Shown here piece by piece: positions 11,047 through 21,297 of a DNA stretch of 64,000 bases. The stretch is from NCBI GenBank assembly GCA_026184415.1, contig CM047944.1, forward strand, positions 2,108,001 to 2,172,000. The letters are read 5' to 3'. Each line of letters begins with the position of its first letter. Within the stretch, counting starts at the first letter, position 1. The stretch comes from Trichothecium roseum (taxonomy: Eukaryota > Ascomycota > Sordariomycetes > Hypocreales). Under the pieces are notes generated by a model. The model saw nothing but the letters and a program-made list of their open reading frames with translations, did not search any database and was not told where the DNA came from. A program made the position numbers and the translations under genes.

Positions 11047-11790
11047 ATGGTCTGCGGCCGATGCTGCGTCAACTTCAACTTCTCGGACGACGACGGCGAC
11101 GAGTACGAGGACTCTGACGATTCGGACGGGCTTGAAGACAGCGCCGTGGTCGGGGTCGGGGCGCACATGGAGATGGTACCGGTCGGTCCCGTAGTCGGGC
11201 CCTTCCCGGCGACGGCCCCCAGCGCCCGGTCTTCCCCTCCTAGAGGTTCCGTTCGCGTCGTGCCCGCCGAGTTTAGGTCCCCGGGCGTGCCCGCGGACAT
11301 ATTCCGACTGGAAACGGCCTTGCAGAGCCCTGGTAAAAGGTAAGGTGTCTTTGGGGAAAATCTCCTGTCCTGCTGAGATGAAGGGGAAGACGAGGAAAGA
11401 GAGAGAGAGAGAGAGAGAGAAGCAGATGAAGAAGAAGAAGAAGAAGAAGAAGAAGAAGAAGAAGAAGAAGAAGAAGAAGAAGAAGAAGAAGAAGAAGAAG
11501 AAGAAGAAGAAGAAGAAGAAGAAGAAGAAGAAGAAGACGCCTACCCTTGCCCTGACGTGGGATCCGGTCCTAGGTACGTCCGGATCGGTAACCGTAGACA
11601 GTTCCTCGTCCTCACGGACGGGGCGTGCGTGAACAACGGGCTGGCGATCCTGTTCTGGCACGTACGCAGGTGCTTCAACGGGGCTGCCGACGCGGCCGCC
11701 AAGGCTGCGGCCCGGGAGCCCGAGGCCCCGGCCACGTGGGCGGACTATCGTAGCATAGATTTCGGGCGAAGCGTGTGCATGGTAACGTGA
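11047..11790 (+). pseudogene. RNase H-like gene with the core of the domain deleted
   Basis: The best model is two exons, 11047-11332 and 11537-11790, giving 179 aa. The start MVCGRCCVNFNF is followed by an acidic stretch and a Ser/Pro linker, then GPRYVRIGNRRQFLVLTDGACVNNG, whose TDGACVNNG is the first catalytic strand of eukaryotic RNase H-like domains. The text then jumps straight to GLAILFWHVRRCFNGAADAAAKAAA, which resembles the last strand and helix of the same domain, where N..AD..AK is typical. Roughly 100 or more residues, including the middle catalytic acids, are absent, so the product could not hydrolyse RNA-DNA hybrids. The intron (GTAAAA...AG) is filled by a GA run and about 36 GAA repeats. 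I read it as a decayed or internally deleted gene; a working non-catalytic protein is less likely. Confidence 0.6.
11399..11536 (+). repeat. (GA)n followed by (GAA)36 microsatellite
   Basis: A GA run (11399-11420) is followed after ATG-like spacer bases by uninterrupted GAA units from 11428 to 11536, about 109 bp. It forms the 3' half of the intron of the RNase H-like relic and supplies its AG acceptor. Confidence 0.95.
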
Positions 11791-12972
11791 TGCGTAGCTT
11801 AGGGGGGGTGGGGGGTGGTGAGGAGGCAGGTGCTTGTTATGGCCGAGTACGCCAGTGCGAGTTATTGAGATTACCGGCAAAAGAGGCCTTTGTGTCCCTG
11901 AAAGTTGGGCACTGGGGGAGGGTAGGACAGCAGGTTACGTCGAGGATAATCCATCCCACGGATATCTCCCGTCGCGGAAATGAGTATGCGGATACGGGGG
12001 ATTGAGTGGCTTTGTGGACTTTTCTCAATTTTTTTTCTTTTAGACGAATACTCCTAGAATTCAGTTGTTCCAGTATGTTGCTACTGCGGCCAACATAGAC
12101 TACTCCAAAGTTCGCCTTTATCCTTTGTGCCATTTGGCTTCTCAAGGTTGCCTATTTATTTCCTTGCTCCCTCGGCCCCCTTGGCGCCAATGTTGAATAC
12201 TAGGCCTGACGTGCGTGTGTGTGTGCTCTTTAGGTTGATATTCTGCAACGGTACTCATCCATAGATCCCTAGGTCGAGTACCTCCGTAGGCTTGGGTGAA
12301 GGCATGGCAGATTTCAACGCATGATCCACCGCTCAGCCGTCCCTGATTTGGTCCTATCAACAACGAAAGACAGGCGATGTACTGTACACATCCATACCAA
12401 TACCAACCGCAGCAGTACGTACTCTCGTAAAGCCCCATCTTTCCCCCGCTCCGCAAACAAATCCCGACCACGCAAATCACGAACCCAACCCTCCCCGCAT
12501 CAGAAGCCAACTTCAGTTTTTTTCCCTTCCTGGAACATCACCACGTCGGTTCGATAGGCCGAGCTTAGTTTGATAAACCCCCCACACACCACACACACAC
12601 CACACACACCACACACCTCCCGCTGCGCTTAAAACTGCCTGTTTGAGCCTTTTGACAACGACGATCCGTTTAACCGCCGCTTGGCTCTGCGTGGGGGAGA
12701 GGCGCTTCGAGATGCCGTATACGGATGGGCGTCGTTGGAGAAAGAAGGGGGGAGATTTCCCAGGCCGGTATATCTACCTACGAGGGAGAGACACACACTC
12801 AAGTATTTCAAAGGCGCTGTCCACCATTTCACCATAATATTCAAGAAGCTTGATTCCAAGAAGGGCGAGAAACAAAACTCTTTGTAACCTTGGTCATTTT
12901 GATTTCATCTTCTTTCCTTTCTTCTTTTCTTTTCTCTTCTTTTCTTTTCTCTTTTCTTTTTCCGCCACAATC
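11791..12972. other. Intergenic and promoter of the transketolase-like gene
   Basis: It contains a CA-rich microsatellite (about 12576-12618) and a long CT-rich leader (12896-12972) directly before the ATG at 12973, typical of strongly expressed fungal genes. I see no further gene. Confidence 0.6.
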
Positions 12973-13169
12973 ATGGCGCCAGCGGAAGCAGCGATTCAAG
13001 GATCGCCTCGAGCCAGGGAGGACCTCGTGCACTTCAACAAGGAGGATGGGGAAATCATCGACCTGGTCCTGCGGCAGTTTCGCTGCCTCATCGCGGACCT
13101 CTGCCAGCAGTTCAACGGCGGTCATCCAGGGCAAGTTGACACGAAATCACCATCCCCTTTGCCAGCAAA

Positions 13170-13203
<34 letters not shown>

Positions 13204-15434
13204 ACATTATAATTGGCCGATTTCACAGGAGCGCCATGGGCATGGCAGCCATAGGCGTGGCCCTCTGGAAGTACGCCATGCGCTACTCGCCCTCCAACCC
13301 GTCCTTCTTCAACCGCGACCGCTTCGTCCTGTCCAACGGCCACGCGTGCCTCTTCCAGTACGTCTTCCTGCACCTGACCGGGTACCGCTCCATGACCATG
13401 GACCAGCTCAGGTCGTACCATTCCGCGCGGTGGGACTCGCTCTGCCCGGGCCACCCGGAGATCGAGCACGAGGGCATCGAGGTGACGACGGGTCCGCTGG
13501 GCCAGGGGCTCGCCAACGCCGTCGGCCTGGCCATGGCGAGCCGCCACCTAGCCGCCACGTACAACCGCCCCGGGCCGGAGGGCGCCGTGGTGGTGGACAA
13601 CATGACGTGGTGCATCGTCGGCGACGCCTGCCTGCAGGAAGGGGTGGGCATGGAGGCGATCCAGCTCGCGGGCCACTGGCGCCTCGGCAACCTCGTCGTC
13701 GTGTACGACAACAACCAGATCACGTGCGACGGCAGCGTCGACGTGAGCAACAGCGCCGAGGACACCAACGCCAAGATGCGCGCGTGCGGGTGGCACGTCG
13801 TCGACGTCGAGGACGGCTGCCACGACGTGGAAGCCCTCGTGGCCGCCCTGCTCGAGGGCAAAGCCGAGGCCGAGCGGCCCACCTTCGTCAACGTCCGCAC
13901 CGTCATCGGCGTGGGCAGCGGCGTGGCCGGCGACGCCAGGGCCCACGGCGCGGCGTACGGCGCCGACGACGTGCGCGCCATCAAGACCCGGTTCGGCCTC
14001 GACCCGGACGAGCACTTCGTCCTGGCCGACGAGGTCTACGGCTTCTTCCGCGAGACGGGGCCGCGCGGCGAGAGGCTCGAGCAGGAGTGGGAGGCGCGCG
14101 TCCACGGCGCCTACGCGCGTGCGCACCCGGAGCTGCACGCCGAGCTGTCCCGGCGCATCAGGGGCGAGCTCTCGGCGCCGGAGCAGGACTGGAAGGCCGC
14201 GATCCCGCCCAGGGAAGCGTTCCCGACGACGCCCACGCCCTCGCGGAAGTCGGCCGGGATAATATGCAACCCGCTGGCGGAGAAGCTTGCCAGCCTCATG
14301 GTCGGCACGGCGGACCTCACGCCCTCGGTCAACATGGCCTGGCCGTCCCGGGTGGCCTTCCAGCACCCGGGCCTGGAGACGGCGTGCGGCTCCGGCGGCG
14401 GCGACTACGGCGGGCGGTACGTCCACTGGGGCGTGCGCGAGTTCGCCATGGCGGCCGTGTCCAACGGCCTGGCGGCGTTCCACAAGGGCGCGATACTGCC
14501 CGTCACGTCCACCTTTTTCATGTTCTACCTCGTGAGTCTCTACCCGCATATCCACAACGCACCCTCTTCCCCTACCCTTCCTCTTCCTGCTCTCCCGCCC
14601 TTTCTTCATCTCTTCTCTGACTTCGAACGTGAATAGTACGCCGCGCCGGGCATCCGCATGGGAGCCCTCCAGTCCCTGCAACAAATCCACATGGCCACGC
14701 ACGACTCCATCGGCACCGGCGAGGACGGCCCGACGCACCAGCCCGTCGAGCTGGCCGCCCTCTACCGCGCCATGCCCAACCTGCTCTACTTCCGCCCCTG
14801 CGACACCGAGGAGACGGCCGGCGCCCTCCTCGCCGCCCTCGGCGCCCGCGACACGCCGTCCATGCTCAGCCTGTCCCGTCATCCGCTCGAGCAGTACCCC
14901 CGGCACTCGGACCGCGAGGGCGTGGCTAAGGGTGCCTACGTCTTCGCCCACTCCTCCGACTCCCCCTCCCCCTCCTCCTCCGGCGACGACGACGAAGACG
15001 GGCATCCCGCAGACGTCACCCTCATAGGCGTAGGATCAGAAATGGCCCTCGCCATGCAAACCCGCCGCCTCCTGGCCGAGACCCACGGCCTGCGCGCCCG
15101 CGTCGTCTCCTTCCCCTGCCAGCGCCTATTCGACGCCCAGCCCCGCGAATACAAGCGCCGCGTCCTCCAGTACCACCGGGCGGTCCCGAGGGTCGTCATC
15201 GAGGCCTACGCCGCCAACGGCTGGGAGCGCTACGCCGACGCCGGCTACACCATGTCCGGCTTCGGCAAGAGCCTGCCCGGCGGCGAGGCCTACCGCTTCT
15301 TCGGCTTCGAGGCCGCCCTCATCGCCGAGAAGGTCAAGGAGCTGGTCGACGAGGTCAGGCGCGAAGGGGGTTGCGATTTCCTCAGGGGGGAGTTTAGGGA
15401 TTTGAACGTCGTCAGGAACCACCATCACTGCTAA
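12973..15434 (+). CDS. Transketolase family, dihydroxyacetone synthase-like
   Basis: Three exons: 12973-13130, 13229-14531 and 14637-15434, 752 aa. The first intron begins GCAAGT and ends CACAG, a rare GC-AG intron. It is the only solution I find that rejoins GGHPG to SAMGMA, the invariant start of the thiamine site. Seen: SNGHACLFQY (H91), GPLGQGLANAVG, the thiamine-diphosphate motif from GDACLQEG (184) to YDNN (about 215), GVREFAM, and HDSIGTGEDGPTHQP in the pyrimidine domain. The family moves two-carbon ketol units in the pentose phosphate pathway. The text MRACGWHVVDVEDGCHDVE and VIGVGSGVAG is closer to dihydroxyacetone synthase than to ordinary transketolase, as I recall the families. 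The C-terminus is HHHC with no peroxisomal SKL/NKL-type signal, so a cytosolic enzyme is inferred. A Ser/Asp-rich insertion lies near residue 545. Confidence 0.9.
13131..13228 (+). other. GC-AG intron of the transketolase-like gene
   Basis: A 98-nt intron with donor GCAAGT and acceptor TTTCACAG. It contains a (GA)n run at about 13172-13201. All GT donors nearby put the next exon out of frame. Confidence 0.8.
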
Positions 15435-15883
15435 CCTTGTTTCTTCTTTTCTTCTTTTTCTCCTTTTTTTTTTGGACGGAATTGGCGCGCAGACCGCCTA
15501 CCTTTCTTACCCAATACAATATATTGCAAGAAATCATCATGAGGAGAAGCGACAGAAACAATCAGACGTCGTTTCGGCGCGCAGACCTCTCCAGCTTTGA
15601 ATGAAGCATATAGTTAAGAGACAATGACGAGAACAAGTCACAAAAAATGGGCACATAGTATAATACAATGAGATTACTTTCATTCTTCGCCGCGTAGCCG
15701 TTTCGCTCCTCTCAAAAGTTGTTTGTTTCGTAAACGTAAACATACCAAGAATAACATCATTCAACTCTGCTCCTCCCCTTGGCGCCTCGCTTTTCTGCAT
15801 ATAATGACTGCAAGCAAACAAGCTCTAACCAGAGCAATAAGCATACCCCTTTCTCGCTTCTCTCTCCCTCTCCCTCTCAGCCA
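15435..15883. other. Convergent intergenic spacer
   Basis: This is the shared 3' flank of the transketolase-like gene and the minus-strand gene ending at 15884. It has T-rich stretches and no gene. Confidence 0.6.
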
Positions 15884-16924
15884 CTACACCACCATATAGC
15901 GGTTGCGTCCGTTCCTACGTGCGCTCGCGTCAACCGCCTCCTTGAGCATCTCCACTACCGTATCGCCCCAGTCCGGCCACTTTCCCGTCACCATCTCCCT
16001 CAGCGCCCCCGTAGCCTCCGTCACCTCGTCGGCAACGATGCGTCCCGTCTCGATGGCCTTGGCCAGCGCCTCCACGGCAGACCCATACACCTCCCTCGCG
16101 CGCCGCTCGGTGGAAGAAGCAGCCGCAGCAGAAACGGCAGGGTGGTTTCTCGGCAAGACGACGCCGCCGCCGCCGCCCGGGTAGTAGTAGCGGCGCAGGT
16201 ACCGCACCGCGGGCGCCATCCAGGGGTATTTTACTTCAAAGTCGTACATCTCGTGCAGCATGGGCCCGTCAAACCCCGGAACCTGCCAGTCCGTATACCG
16301 CCACTCGAAGCGCCAGGTCTCTTCCTCAGGGAGATACACCGCGGCCTGATCATCGAAGCGCAGCCCTCTCCCCGCCGACTCCGACGACTCGGCGGCGGCA
16401 CCAGAAGCACCCTCGCCACCGCTGATCTGAGGGGAAGGGGGAGTACCGGGTGGGATCTCAAGCCGCTCGCCGATGGACAGGCCGCCTATGGCTTCACTAG
16501 AAGTCACGGCGTCCCAGCTGCTCGATGACTTGGGGGAGTCAAACTCAACCCCGGAACCGGAACCTGAAGCTGCTCCCTCCTTGTTCTTGTCCTTGCCCTT
16601 GCGATCCTTTGCTTCGGGACGAGCTTTTTCGTGGCTGAGAGAAGACGGCTCCCGCACCGCCTCTGATGGTTCGTCTTCCGCTAGGCTGATGGCACTAGCA
16701 AACGCCGGCTCCTTTTCCTCATCAGAGGGACCGCCGGATGACGACGATAAAGCTAGTCGTTGTCGCGGTGACTGGAGGAGGAGGCAAGGGAACGACGGCA
16801 GCGGGCGACGGAGAGAGCGAGGAACGGTGGGGCGAAATACTGGTGAATCAACCTCGGGCGCGCTCGACCCCTCGTCAGATTGGGGCTGTTTCGATGATGG
16901 TGACGATGCTGGCGATGAATCCAT
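15884..16924 (-). CDS. Hypothetical protein with disordered Ser-rich N-terminus
   Basis: A single exon of 346 aa, not recognised. Residues 1 to about 190 are Ser/Pro/acid-rich and likely disordered, with a charged patch (EKARPEAKDRKGKDKNKEG) in the middle. The C-terminal 150 residues look folded: WRFEWRYTDWQVPGFDGP, HEMYDFEVKYPWMAPAVRYLRRYYY, then a glycine hinge and two amphipathic helices. Coding bias is clear, with GC-rich third positions and no competing frame with better composition. There is no signal peptide or membrane segment. It converges with the transketolase-like gene. The aromatic-rich module suggests a specific conserved fungal family, but I cannot name it. Confidence 0.7.
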   Translation of the reverse strand: MDSSPASSPSSKQPQSDEGSSAPEVDSPVFRPTVPRSLRRPLPSFPCLLLQSPRQRLALSSSSGGPSDEEKEPAFASAISLAEDEPSEAVREPSSLSHEKARPEAKDRKGKDKNKEGAASGSGSGVEFDSPKSSSSWDAVTSSEAIGGLSIGERLEIPPGTPPSPQISGGEGASGAAAESSESAGRGLRFDDQAAVYLPEEETWRFEWRYTDWQVPGFDGPMLHEMYDFEVKYPWMAPAVRYLRRYYYPGGGGGVVLPRNHPAVSAAAASSTERRAREVYGSAVEALAKAIETGRIVADEVTEATGALREMVTGKWPDWGDTVVEMLKEAVDASARRNGRNRYMVV

Positions 16925-19143
16925 GGTAAATAGTTGTGTTCAAAAAAGAAAAAGATGCTGAGTTATGTGGTATACTAAGCGGCGAACTCTTCGCTTTGAT
17001 GGATGCTTGTTGTTATGGGCTTGTAAATGTATAATGCAGACGGTACAAAATGCGGCGAGAAGTAATCAAGCATGAATAATGAAGAGTGAAGAGTGAAGAA
17101 TGAAAAGTGAGGAGTGAGTGACGGATTTCCCTTGATCAAAACATGGTAATATATGTACACATAGAGGGAAGGAGCAAGGGGACGGGTCATCTACCTCTTT
17201 ACATGTCGAAACTCACAGAACATCGGGCAAAAAAAAGACGCGTCCCATGGTCTCTTTTCTATTGTTTTTTATCTCCCTCGTTCTTCTCCTCCTCCTCCTC
17301 CTCCTCCTCCTCCTCCTCCTTCTCTATTTTCCTTATTATTCTTCTTGTTGGCTGCTGCGCTCCGAATCCTGGAGTACAAGGTTGGCAACAGCAATCCCTC
17401 GGCCTCGACCAAGTAAGCAGACCCTTCAACTTTTTTTTTGACATTCTATTTCACGGTGTTTCCAAAAGTTACCCCTCCTTGCTTGCCAATACAGGTTGAA
17501 GCGAGACCCAACCCCTCGACCGTTCAACGGATTACTAACCTTTTGTTTTCCAGCAGTCATTCTTCTCGAGCTTCGTTGCCCAACATTGGTCCCCCTCCTC
17601 CCTTGTGGACAAAAGAGGGGGGGTGTTCCGTGGTGCAATCGCCAGTGTCAAGGTCATGTACACACAAAACACCACCATGACAAGGCCTCGAACAAAGCAC
17701 AGTTACTACAGAAGCACACGTTGTGTCATAAACGTCACAGACGAGTCTTTGAGTGATTGGGTGTCATTTCGTAGTTTCAGAACCAAAAAAAAAAGCCCTT
17801 GGAGTTTGTCAACTTTCTTCCTCAACGCAAGCCGTATGCCTTTTTGTATTATTAGTTTCTTATCGAAGAAAGTACAATCAATCAGACGGCCGCTCGCCTC
17901 CATAAACTTCAATCCCGAACGTTAGGTCATCACAGACATGCACTGGTGTGTTCCAGACTCGAGGGCGTCGTTCTGCTACGTCAGTATACGGCAGCGTTAC
18001 GTCTCAGTCCCCTTCCCCTCCCTCCCTCTTCAACTCTGATCGGTGTATCGTCATGAAAGTCACAAACCTCACAGCCCCTCCCTCGCATGACCATGGCAAA
18101 CAATAAGGGGGGAAGGTAGATGGGTTATGATACCCTCGTTAAAACGGGCCACATGAGTTAAGACCTTGACACGAAACGCCATTTATGAGTTTGAATGAGC
18201 GTCATGAACCCAAAATTTAGGTCCCGTTATTCAAAGCGGTATTCAGTCAGCTGTCAAACAACTTTCGTCAACCTAGCGTAAGTACACAACGTTTTGGTGA
18301 GAAGGGTCATGAAACACAAGACAAGTCGAACAATGAAAACACGACTCAATAAAACAGTAATGGTAATGGGAATAGCACCGGCAATAGCACGTATTTAAGA
18401 AAACTTGTTTTGCAATGACAGCTTAAGCAGGGTTGGACAGCCATACATTACTTTCCCCATGCTTCACAAAAGTCGTTGTCCATTACACCTATCAATTGAT
18501 CACATATCATATTCTTTGATATCGCCGTAGGGTGAGTAAAAAGGCACCCATCTCACCAGTCGACGTCGTCGGCAGCTCATTGTCCCGCTCCGCCCAACCA
18601 CTTTTGACCCCGACAAATTCCCACCACCACCAACCGGGTGCTGCGCCCAAAACTTCAAGTTTTCCGGAAAGCTAGGATAATTTTCACGATCAAATAAAAA
18701 ACGAACCGACGACAACCACCCCCCCCCCCCCTCTCCAGCCGTAAAATATCAATCCACCGGTCACATCCTAATCCCTCCTCCCGGACTATTGTACACAGCT
18801 CTGACCGGAGGAAGAGGAGGAAGGAGGATATAGAAATCTTCCCCGGTGCATACAACCGCACGAAAGAAGCCGCTGGTCATAGCAGACCTGGGGAAACGAG
18901 GGCGGGCTCAGGTTTTGCAGAGAAGCAATTGATTTTTTTCTTATTTTTTTTGGGTTTTCGAATTCCGGGGAACCGGAGCAAAAAGAGGACCAAGAAAAAG
19001 AGAGAGAGAATAAAAGGCTGGGGCAAACGTACAAGCGAGCGCATCTCTCACGCCGACGAAAAACGGAGGAAGCCAATCCGGGTAAAACCGCGGGGAGAAA
19101 CAAAAGGACCATCCATCGTCTCCCTCTGCCAGCAAACGACAGG
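16925..19143. other. Intergenic, 2.2 kb, with a probable plus-strand intron
   Basis: It contains a (CTC)n tract (about 17286-17325) within a pyrimidine-rich, leader-like stretch and a well-formed intron signal set at 17413-17553. No reading frame around that intron is convincing. The part before 19144 is the promoter and leader of the mL40 gene. Confidence 0.5.
17413..17553 (+). other. Candidate intron in an untranslated or non-coding transcript
   Basis: The donor AA|GTAAGC, branch site TACTAAC (17533-17539) and acceptor TTTTCCAG are spaced as in a real fungal intron of 141 nt. The flanking sequence is CT-rich upstream. No protein-coding exon pair was found, so it may mark a leader or a non-coding RNA. 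Confidence 0.4.
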
Positions 19144-19797
19144 ATGCTCTCCCTCTTCACCCGCCGGGCCCTGCCCCGGGCCACCTCCATCCTCCCCTCC
19201 CCATTCCTCACAGCACCAGCGCCAGCAACGGCAACATCACCAGGATCAGTATCAGGATCGGTATCAGTAGCAGCACCCTTCACAACCACGCCCCGACCCC
19301 TCGCCGCCCCCAAAAAAGGCACCAAATCAACCCCCTCAAAGGCCGGCAACAAGCCCAAAGGCGGCGCCGCCTCAAAATTCAAAAACGCCAGCAAGCCCCG
19401 CGCCAAGAAGCAACAGGGCCGCTCCGAGGCTTACGCCCGCGTAAAGCTCCTCAAGCAGAACCTCTACTCTCCGGCCCCTCCCCCCTTGCGCATGGGCCGC
19501 CTCCGCTGGCTCCGGCACTGGACCGTGCACCGGGCCTGGCTGCTCCTCCGCCGGCAGCGCCGCGACGCCGCCGGCCGGGAGAGGATGCGCCTGCACGCCG
19601 GCATGTACAACGCCTGCGAGGAGCTGAGGAGGACGGACGGGCCCGCCGGCCGGGGCGAGGGGTATCTCTACAGGGTCGCCATGGAGAAGAAAGGCGTCTG
19701 GGGGACCGACGCCGTGCCCATCGAGTACGCCAGGTTCCAGACCGAGTACGCCGGTGCCAATGCCTGGAATCACGAGTGGAAAAGAAACCAGGACTAA
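19144..19797 (+). CDS. MRPL28: Mitochondrial large ribosomal subunit protein mL40 (MRPL28 type)
   Basis: A single exon of 217 aa. The N-terminal 45 or so residues are rich in Arg, Ser, Ala and Pro without acids (MLSLFTRRALPRATS), a mitochondrial targeting peptide. A Lys-rich linker follows (about 57-98), then the family core: LRWLRHWTVHRAWLLLRRQ, MYNACEELR, GYLYRVAMEKKGVWG and PIEYARFQTEYAG. This is the pattern of yeast MRPL28 and its fungal orthologues, a structural protein of the mitochondrial 54S subunit. The length is normal. It is expected to be imported into the matrix and constitutively expressed. It is divergent from, or unlinked to, its neighbours. Confidence 0.88.
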   Translation: MLSLFTRRALPRATSILPSPFLTAPAPATATSPGSVSGSVSVAAPFTTTPRPLAAPKKGTKSTPSKAGNKPKGGAASKFKNASKPRAKKQQGRSEAYARVKLLKQNLYSPAPPPLRMGRLRWLRHWTVHRAWLLLRRQRRDAAGRERMRLHAGMYNACEELRRTDGPAGRGEGYLYRVAMEKKGVWGTDAVPIEYARFQTEYAGANAWNHEWKRNQD

Positions 19798-20428
19798 CGG
19801 GACGTCGTTATGTCACCGAGTGGATGTCGAATATGTTAAAATGTATGATAGGGGTGGGGAGGGGAGGGGACGGTAGCAAACATAGCTTCAAGGGTGTACC
19901 AAAAAGACTGTACATTATTCACCTTCGTACGCAGTACGGAGTACACATGACTGGGTGTCTTTCATTACTTCAACCAAAAAAATATATATAACACCTACAT
20001 TTTTGCAACTACTACCAACTAGTATGACTCGCTATGTCGCATCGCTTCAGACCAGGCGCGCTCGTGCTGACAGCTCTATATCCAAATGGCTGCCCTTCAG
20101 CCTCTCCCAAAGTATTAATACGAAAACGAGATGCGCAAAAACAATAGATGAACGGCGCGTCTGCCTTTTTTTCTTCCTTGGCGCGGCATCAGTCGCTCCG
20201 GTCTAAACAAGGCTCGAGCATTTGTAGACATATAAAAAGCAAAGTGCTGTCGGTAATGCTGAATCTTCTGGACGTCATCGTGTTCGGGCATGCCTTGAAA
20301 GGGCTCCCCCAGACAGGACCCAAGGTGCTCGTGTCGAGAGGATATGGCCGTAAATTATATGGGGATCAAACACCATCGATCCGAATCTTCGTCCTACATC
20401 TGCTCCATAAGCATTTGTGCCGATTCTT
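19798..20428. other. Convergent intergenic spacer
   Basis: This is the 3' flanks of mL40 (plus) and RHO2 (minus). It carries a TACGGAGTAC motif near 19935 and no gene. Confidence 0.6.
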
Positions 20429-21297
20429 TCACAGAACCACACAGCAACCGCTGTTCTCGCCTTTTTCAAACGTCAGCAGCGCCGCCCGCGTAGCCGCTTC
20501 GAAAACATCGTCAACGCCCTCTCCGCTCAAACTAGAGCATTCAAGATATCGCTTTGCGCCGACTTCGCGCGCTGCTGCCTCGCCGTCATGTGCCGTGACA
20601 AACCGCAGCGACTTCTTCCGCATTTCTTCGATAGCAACGGGGTCTTCGCGGAGATCCTTTTTCAAACCAACGAGAATAATGGGGACCCCGGTACACAAGC
20701 GAGTCGCTTCTTCCATCCACTGTAAATCGTTAGAAGGTGAAATTGCATCGGGCTTGCACTACGCACCTTGTGCTTTACGTTATCTAACGAGTCAGGCGAT
20801 TCGATAGAGAAACCTATTAAGATGACATGTGCTTTTGAATATGCCAGAGGCCGCAGTCGTTCGTAATCTTCCTGGCCAGCCGTATCCCACAAGGCCAGCT
20901 GAACATTCTTGCCATCCACCCGACAATCTGTTACATAATTTTCGAACACTGTAGGAATCTAGTCGCTGGTCAGTACCGAGTTGTTGTCGCTGTCGTCGTC
21001 GTCGTCGTTGTCGGGCTACTATGGGGTCTTCGGGCAGCCGGGTGTAGACGGATGGCACTCACGTAATGCTAAAAACAGTCAGCAGCGCGCCAATGGCAGC
21101 AGTATTCAATCAGCTTACTGTAGGAAAGTATCCCAAAGTAAAAACACTGAGAAGGGAAGTCTTTCCGCAAGCACCGTCACCAATAATGACGAGCTTTCTG
21201 TGCGAATAATATTAGCAGTTGAACCGCAATAGCACCCATCAAGGCCTGGTGTGATGGCGAGAGCGTACCTGCGGATGACGTTTTGAGCACTCGCCAT
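20429..21297 (-). CDS. RHO2: Rho-family small GTPase, Rho2-like
   Basis: Five exons, 198 aa: 21269-21297, 21119-21197, 21063-21068, 20767-20958 and 20429-20719. The third exon is only 6 nt (CATTAC, His-Tyr) between TTTTAG and GTGAGT; it is needed to complete the switch I text FPT-HY-IPTVFENYV. All joins close in frame. G motifs seen: P-loop GDGACGKTS, switch II DTAGQEDYERLRPLAYS, the G4 region LVGLKKDLRED and G5 ECSS. The C-terminus GCCVVL gives a CaaX box ending in Leu, implying geranylgeranylation, with an adjacent Cys for palmitoylation. The lack of a polybasic tail and the GLKKDL text favour Rho2 over Rho1 or Cdc42. Family role: membrane-bound switch controlling cell-wall synthesis and polarity through protein kinase C and glucan synthases. 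The C-terminal ECSS-GEGVDDVFEAATRAALL helix is normal. Confidence 0.9.

Noticed and set aside
10963..11880. Minus-strand 305-aa reading frame with a poly-Phe block
   Set aside because: The frame is open because (GAA)n reads as (TTC)n on the other strand; its text mirrors the RNase H-like relic and has no domain.
13346..14620. Long Arg/Pro/Gly-rich frames on both strands over the transketolase-like gene (for example 13548-15005 minus)
   Set aside because: They are shadows of a GC-rich coding frame; the real frame carries all thiamine-enzyme motifs.
993..15434. A secondary-metabolite gene cluster (two P450s, DUF2252 and a C2-transfer enzyme)
   Set aside because: There is no backbone synthase, transporter or cluster regulator; the P450s are unrelated and spaced by repeat-rich DNA.
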